Below are positions 60,395-64,000 of a stretch of 64,000 nucleotides of DNA, piece by piece. A model generated the notes under the pieces. It was not told the origin of the DNA. It ran no database searches and saw only the letters and a list, made by a program, of their open reading frames with translations. The stretch is from Streptomyces sp. NBC_00390 (GTDB lineage Bacteria; Actinomycetota; Actinomycetes; Streptomycetales; Streptomycetaceae), in assembly GCF_036057275.1 (NCBI RefSeq), contig NZ_CP107945.1, positions 4,774,001 to 4,838,000 on the forward strand, in the 5' to 3' direction. A program made the position numbers and the translations under genes. Every line of letters starts with the position of its first letter. Position 1 is the first letter of the stretch.

Positions 60395-61451
60395 GCCTGC
60401 GGAGCAAGGTTCGGTGGACGGGCATCCCCCCGATCGCTGGCAGCGGGTGCTGAGCCACCGTGAGTCCTTGCTGAAGGTGGCGCGACGGCGGTCTATGAAT
60501 GTGGATGACGCCGAGGACGCGGTACACGAAGCCATGGTCCGTGCGGCGGAAAACGCCAACGTGGATGACGCCCGGCTGGGCGCGTGGCTGACATCGGTGA
60601 CGATACGGCTGTGCGTCGACCGGTACCGGCAGATCAACCGCGAGGCCGAGGTTCACGCCCGTTCGGCGCGCGCCGCGGCCGGACCCGCCACGGTGGAGGA
60701 GGCGGTGTGCGACCAGGCGGAGGCGAAGTGGCTTGCCGGCCACAGCGCGGACCTTCCGCTACGCCAGGCGGAGGTGCTGAGCCTGAGGGCGCAGGGCTTT
60801 GACCTCGCACAGATTTCGCAGCGCACGGGACTCAGCTACCAGGCGGTTCGGTCGCTTCTGGCCAGGGCCCGCAGGGCGCTCCGCGCCGTACTGGCGGCGA
60901 CACTGGTTCTCGCCGTCTGGGTGTGGCGCGGGCGGCCGCGAGTGGTGAAGGAAGCCGCGCAGACAGCCGCGCTGGCGTCCGTGGCGGTGACCCTGACGGT
61001 GGCGGGACTGGCCCTGACCGCACCTTCCGAAGCGGAGACCGAGGAGGCTCCGCTTTCGCGGCGTCCGTACGTAACGCATCTCCCCGCCGGTGCGGGGCCC
61101 TCAGCGGGGCGCAGAGAATCGATTCCGTCCGAGACGGCCTTGTCCGGTCTTCCCGTCGGGCTCGGGGACGGTCCGGTGTCGCCGACGGCCGTGGGCCCCC
61201 TGCCGCCGGCGTCCGCGGCACCGTCGAACCTGCAGGGCACTGTTCTGCCCGCCCTGCCAACCCTGCCCGCCCTGCCAACCCTGCCCGCCCTGCCGGCCCT
61301 GCCGGAAGGGCCCGAACTGGCTCTGCCGACGGCGCCGGACGTGTCCGCCGTAGTCCCGTCCCGGCTGCCGGTTCCGCCGCTCGACCCATCGGGTCCGGTC
61401 GGCTCGATCGAGCCGGGCCGTGCGCTTGCCACGCTGCTGCCGGACCGCTGA
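60378..61451 (+). CDS. Sigma-70-family RNA polymerase sigma factor with C-terminal membrane segment
   Basis: 357 residues from GTG 60378. Region 2 is in about 25-90 (RRRSMNVDDAEDAVHEAMVRAAE, LGAWLTSVTIRLCVDRYRQ). Region 4 is in about 120-170 (LPLRQAEVLSLRAQGFDLAQISQRTGLSYQAVRSLLARARRALR). After it come one or two hydrophobic stretches near 172-215 (AVLAATLVLAVWVW and ALASVAVTLTVAGLALTA) and a Pro/Leu/Ala-rich tail with PALPTLP repeats. An ECF-like sigma joined to a membrane anchor may be held at the membrane until released. No anti-sigma gene is adjacent. Confidence 0.75.
   Translation: MSGHDEPAEQGSVDGHPPDRWQRVLSHRESLLKVARRRSMNVDDAEDAVHEAMVRAAENANVDDARLGAWLTSVTIRLCVDRYRQINREAEVHARSARAAAGPATVEEAVCDQAEAKWLAGHSADLPLRQAEVLSLRAQGFDLAQISQRTGLSYQAVRSLLARARRALRAVLAATLVLAVWVWRGRPRVVKEAAQTAALASVAVTLTVAGLALTAPSEAETEEAPLSRRPYVTHLPAGAGPSAGRRESIPSETALSGLPVGLGDGPVSPTAVGPLPPASAAPSNLQGTVLPALPTLPALPTLPALPALPEGPELALPTAPDVSAVVPSRLPVPPLDPSGPVGSIEPGRALATLLPDR
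61245..61305 (+). repeat. Tandem repeat encoding PALPTLP in the sigma factor tail
   Basis: An 18-base unit (CCCGCCCTGCCAACCCTG) occurs about three times with slight change, coding for alternating PALP and TLP. It stays in frame, so length changes would not break the protein. Confidence 0.65.
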
Positions 61452-61615
61452 CGACGGGAACTCGGCTGCCGCCTCTGCGCCGAGGTCACAGCGTCCGCGC
61501 ACTCTCTCGAAAAATTTCTCCTCTCGTGCGACTCACGCGCCGCTCGCCCCCGTAGAGCAGGTGACGTATCCACGCCGCTGCCGCCAAGGCGGCTCCGTGA
61601 GGAGGCGAGTTACGC

Positions 61616-62596
61616 GTGACTCGATGCAGGATCCGAACCGGCAGCCGCGACCACACGCTCTCCTCCGACCAGGCACGCGAGGCCGCGCAGGGCTTCGTCC
61701 AGGACAGCGTCTCCGGTTTCTCCGCCGACCGGCAGCTCGTTGGCCAGGAGGCCGTCAGCCACCTGGACGGTGACGCGCTGCGGCCGCTCCGCCGACGAGA
61801 CGTCGAAGCGGGCGAGGCCGGTGCCCGTGCAGTCTCCGCGGAGGTGGACCGCCGCACCGGTGCCGTCGTCCACCTGTCCGCCGCTCGGGGAACAGCCGAT
61901 GCGGCGTCCTTCCCCGTCGGCACCGAAGACGCGATCGCCGCAGCACGGGCGGCCGTGGGAGAGGAACACCGTCCCACGGCCGTCGCCGGTGACACCTGGC
62001 ATGCCGGCCGATGGACCGTCACGATCGACCGCGGCCTGAGCGGACGCGCCGAAGCTCTGTTCCGTGACATCGAACGCCTTGAGACCGATGCCCGCACCCG
62101 CGCTGTGCCCGGACGGCGGGGCGCGTACGGGATCGACGCCGATCGCAGCCTTCCCGTGGCCGAGGGCGTACCGCGCACCGTGACCCGGTACCGCTACGGG
62201 GGCGAGGTGGCCATCGCCAACGTCGAGGAAGCGCCGAGCGGCGCCGCACCAGGCGGCACTCCGCCCGCCGGCATCCGCACGTCGACCATGTCCCGCACCA
62301 CGCACGAGGCCTCCATTCCGGACCCGTACATTGACGCCCCCGGCGATGGAATCGGGCGTGAAAGCGGCAACTGCTCCGAATACCGGTTTTCACGGCGACG
62401 ACCTGGGGATGGTGTAGGAGACGGGAAATTGCCGGGCCGAGTCCGCGACACATCGCGACCAGCCGAATCCCTGCACGTTCACACCGAAGGGTATCAGTCC
62501 GACCACACGCCACAAGAAGATCAGTGGCAGTTCCTATGTACGACTCCGACGCACCACAACTGGAGCGGATTTCTCCGTCCGGTCGCTGCGGAATGA
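61616..62596 (+). CDS. Hypothetical protein, C-terminal part doubtful
   Basis: Up to 326 residues from GTG 61616 (GGAGG 11 bases before). Residues 1-255 have protein-like composition (VQDSVSGFSADRQLVGQEAVSHLDGDALRPLRRRD, VGTEDAIAAARAAVGEEH, TWHAGRWTVTIDRGLSGRAEALFRDIERLETDARTRA). After NCSEYRF the frame becomes irregular, while a one-base shift gives HGDDLGMV and a stop at 62418. The natural protein is therefore probably about 265 residues. No signal peptide or family is recognised. Confidence 0.5.
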   Translation: MTRCRIRTGSRDHTLSSDQAREAAQGFVQDSVSGFSADRQLVGQEAVSHLDGDALRPLRRRDVEAGEAGARAVSAEVDRRTGAVVHLSAARGTADAASFPVGTEDAIAAARAAVGEEHRPTAVAGDTWHAGRWTVTIDRGLSGRAEALFRDIERLETDARTRAVPGRRGAYGIDADRSLPVAEGVPRTVTRYRYGGEVAIANVEEAPSGAAPGGTPPAGIRTSTMSRTTHEASIPDPYIDAPGDGIGRESGNCSEYRFSRRRPGDGVGDGKLPGRVRDTSRPAESLHVHTEGYQSDHTPQEDQWQFLCTTPTHHNWSGFLRPVAAE

Positions 62597-62826
62597 CGGG
62601 AGCCACGCCCGCGCGGTGATCGACCGCAACGTTGTCAGCCCGTACAGCAATCCGGTTTCCGATATCGACCACGCCAATCAGCGCGACATCTACCAGAACG
62701 GTTCGCACTGGATCCACCGCGACCACGACAAGATTCCCGACAAGCAGCTTCCATCCCTACGGCCAGTATCCCGGCGGGACGTACGTGCTCGACCTGATCT
62801 TCGGAAATCACCCGGTGGCGCCATAA
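62419..62826 (+). pseudogene. Frameshifted small secreted-protein gene without start
   Basis: From about 62419 a frame reads ETGNCRAESATHRDQPNPCTFTPKGISPTTRHKKISGSSYVRLRR, goes on through SVRSLRNDGSHARAVIDRNVVSPYSNPVSDIDHANQRDIYQNGSHWIHRDHD, and then changes frame near 62748 to end as FHPYGQYPGGTYVLDLIFGNHPVAP at 62826. No start codon or signal peptide is present in the first frame. The composition resembles a small mature secreted protein. It may be decayed, or suffer from sequencing indels. Confidence 0.5.
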
Positions 62827-63075
62827 GTGCCCTGCCCCGGTTGTGTGCCGAGCCTGATCGGCGGTGCCACACACCCGGGCTGCTTACTCATGTCGGAGAA
62901 CTCCTTGGTCGAAGCGCCGACTTCCGTTCGCATAATAAGCTGGACTCTCGGTGTCGTTTTCCTTCTCCCTTTCTCCTTGTCTTCCTGTGTTTTGGCGGCC
63001 GGGTGCCGTCCTGACGGTCCAGCTCCGGGGCGTCGGCGGGTGTCGGAGAGTGGGGCGCCCGGCATCTGCTCACCG

Positions 63076-63531
63076 TCACCCGCCAGGCTGCACGACACTT
63101 GAGCAGGACACATCGGTGAACTGGCCCTTGGCGGTCTGCCTGTCGACGATCCGGCCGTCGATGCGAATGGAGCAGGATACCGACCCTGCCTTCCCGCCCG
63201 TCGCCATCACCTGCGCCACAGCCGCCCCGGGTCCGGCCGTGATGGCGATCTGCTTCTTCCACGGGAGCTTGGCGTTGTCCACGCTCTTGTCGTTGTTGAC
63301 GCCGTCCGCCCGGTAGGTGATCAGCGCTGACGTCGAGCCGGGGCTCGTGACCTGGTAGGTGACCGTGTGCCGCGCGGGCTGGAGAGCCTGCCGCGCGCGC
63401 TCCTCAGGGCTTGGGTCTTCTGGGCCGCCGACGGCCGCGATGACGGCGGCACCGCCGGCAGTGGCGAGCAGCAGGGCGCCGAGCGACCAGAGGAACCACC
63501 TGGTGCGGTGAGCGTCTCGTGCGGGAGCCAT
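63076..63531 (-). CDS. MmpS-family membrane-anchored protein
   Basis: 151 residues from ATG 63531. A basic start (MAPARDAHRTRW) precedes one membrane helix near residues 14-36 (LWSLGALLLATAGGAAVIAAVGG-like). The external domain has the MmpS pattern: RHTVTYQVTSPGSTSALITYRADGVNNDKSVDNAKLPWKKQIAITAGPGAAVAQV, then SVSCSIRIDGRIVDRQTAKGQFTDVSCSS with two Cys residues. In mycobacteria MmpS proteins assist MmpL transporters; in Streptomyces they are usually alone, as here. The role is not known. The frame upstream of 63531 is not coding. Confidence 0.75.
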   Translation of the reverse strand: MAPARDAHRTRWFLWSLGALLLATAGGAAVIAAVGGPEDPSPEERARQALQPARHTVTYQVTSPGSTSALITYRADGVNNDKSVDNAKLPWKKQIAITAGPGAAVAQVMATGGKAGSVSCSIRIDGRIVDRQTAKGQFTDVSCSSVVQPGG

Positions 63532-64000
63532 AAGAATTCTCACTTTCTGTCCTGCGCTGCCGGTTGGGCGCGGCCGAGTCCGGTGAATCGCAGAGGGCGT
63601 GTTCGACCCTGGTGTGCCGGCGGCCTCTGCGTTCACGCCGTCATGGTGACATTCGGCCGGACCCCTTGACCAGGGTTCACGGAATTGATTGCGGTCAAGG
63701 CTGACGGCTCTGTGTTTGATCCCTTTGGTAACCGGTTCTGTCGGGGCCGGCGTGGCCCTTCCATGCTTCCCGGTGAACGTGATCGGGATGCCACCGGCCT
63801 GGAAGGCAAATACCTGACACTTTCGCGCGACCATTGCGCTCACCCGGACCTGTTGGAGTGCCCTGCTTTCATCATTCGATCACTCTCCGAGGTGTCTGTA
63901 TTTTGGTTTCGCTGATGTTGTAATTACGCCTCAATGTTCGTCTTCACGTACCCCATAGATCTGAGTGAACCTCTATTAATCCTCGATTAACAGTGCCGAG
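63532..64000. other. Gene-free region at the right edge
   Basis: No convincing coding frame was found in these 469 bases. GC content falls toward the right end (63890-64000, with ATTAATCCTCGATTAA), so it may contain promoters for the MmpS gene and for a gene beyond the edge. Confidence 0.3.

Noticed and set aside
1-64000. Secondary-metabolite gene cluster
   Set aside because: No polyketide, peptide synthetase, terpene or lanthipeptide core enzyme was seen. The LLM oxidoreductase, SDR and ABC exporter are scattered and lack a core gene.

Overview
This is a GC-rich actinobacterial chromosome segment. The GC3 bias, the GTG/TTG starts and the gene families present (FbiC, DUF397 with a DUF5753-type XRE regulator, a GPP34-like protein, DUF6233, an SCO2400-family protein, a LAXTG-type sorting signal) point to Streptomyces or a close relative. 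No rRNA, intact tRNA, CRISPR array or biosynthetic gene cluster was seen.

Layout. 1-11.6 kb holds a DMT transporter end, two tandem Imm49-type immunity genes, a VapBC toxin-antitoxin pair with a palindromic operator candidate, a wHTH protein, a frameshifted repeat-protein gene, an acetyltransferase with an N-terminal extra domain, a secreted PHP phosphoesterase and an LLM-family (probably F420-dependent) oxidoreductase. 11.7-32.3 kb looks like conserved chromosomal backbone: fbiC (F420 deazaflavin synthesis, which could supply the cofactor of the nearby LLM enzyme), an ADP-ribosylglycohydrolase, an SDR gene divergent from a hypothetical gene across a palindrome, the XRE/DUF397/GPP34 trio, a large D,D-carboxypeptidase with an acidic N-terminal region, several membrane-anchored proteins, an AlkZ-like protein and a translationally coupled three-gene ABC transporter.

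32.3-46.6 kb is an accretion zone. It has a remnant of a sortase-anchored protein, a frameshifted gene, a Ser/Thr kinase, a GntR-type fragment, a DEDDh exonuclease-BRCT-BRCT-TerD fusion, a SMI1/KNR4-like gene, an FG-GAP repeat protein, a broken DUF1963-like gene and a nucleotidyltransferase fused by position to a transposase scrap. Scattered through 36.96-45.27 kb are the 3' halves of at least four different tRNAs (Arg-CCT, Arg-TCT, Ser-TGA, Ile-GAT). Each begins at the anticodon loop, as expected of attachment-site remnants left by integrative elements, but no integrase gene remains in the window.

46.6-64 kb holds a second Ser/Thr kinase facing a penicillin-binding transpeptidase, small membrane and secreted proteins, an IS5-type element, a broken endonuclease/exonuclease/phosphatase gene, an AAA+ ATPase with a nuclease-like C-terminus, a SWIM-zinc-finger protein and a complete ISL3 element (33-bp inverted repeats, 8-bp target duplication). 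It ends with an XRE protein overlapping a sigma factor that carries a membrane segment, a hypothetical protein followed by a frameshifted secreted-protein gene, and an MmpS-like lipoprotein/membrane protein.

Several genes are interrupted by single-base or few-base frame changes. These could be true decay or assembly indels; reads would decide. All family assignments come from reading motifs by eye, without database searches.
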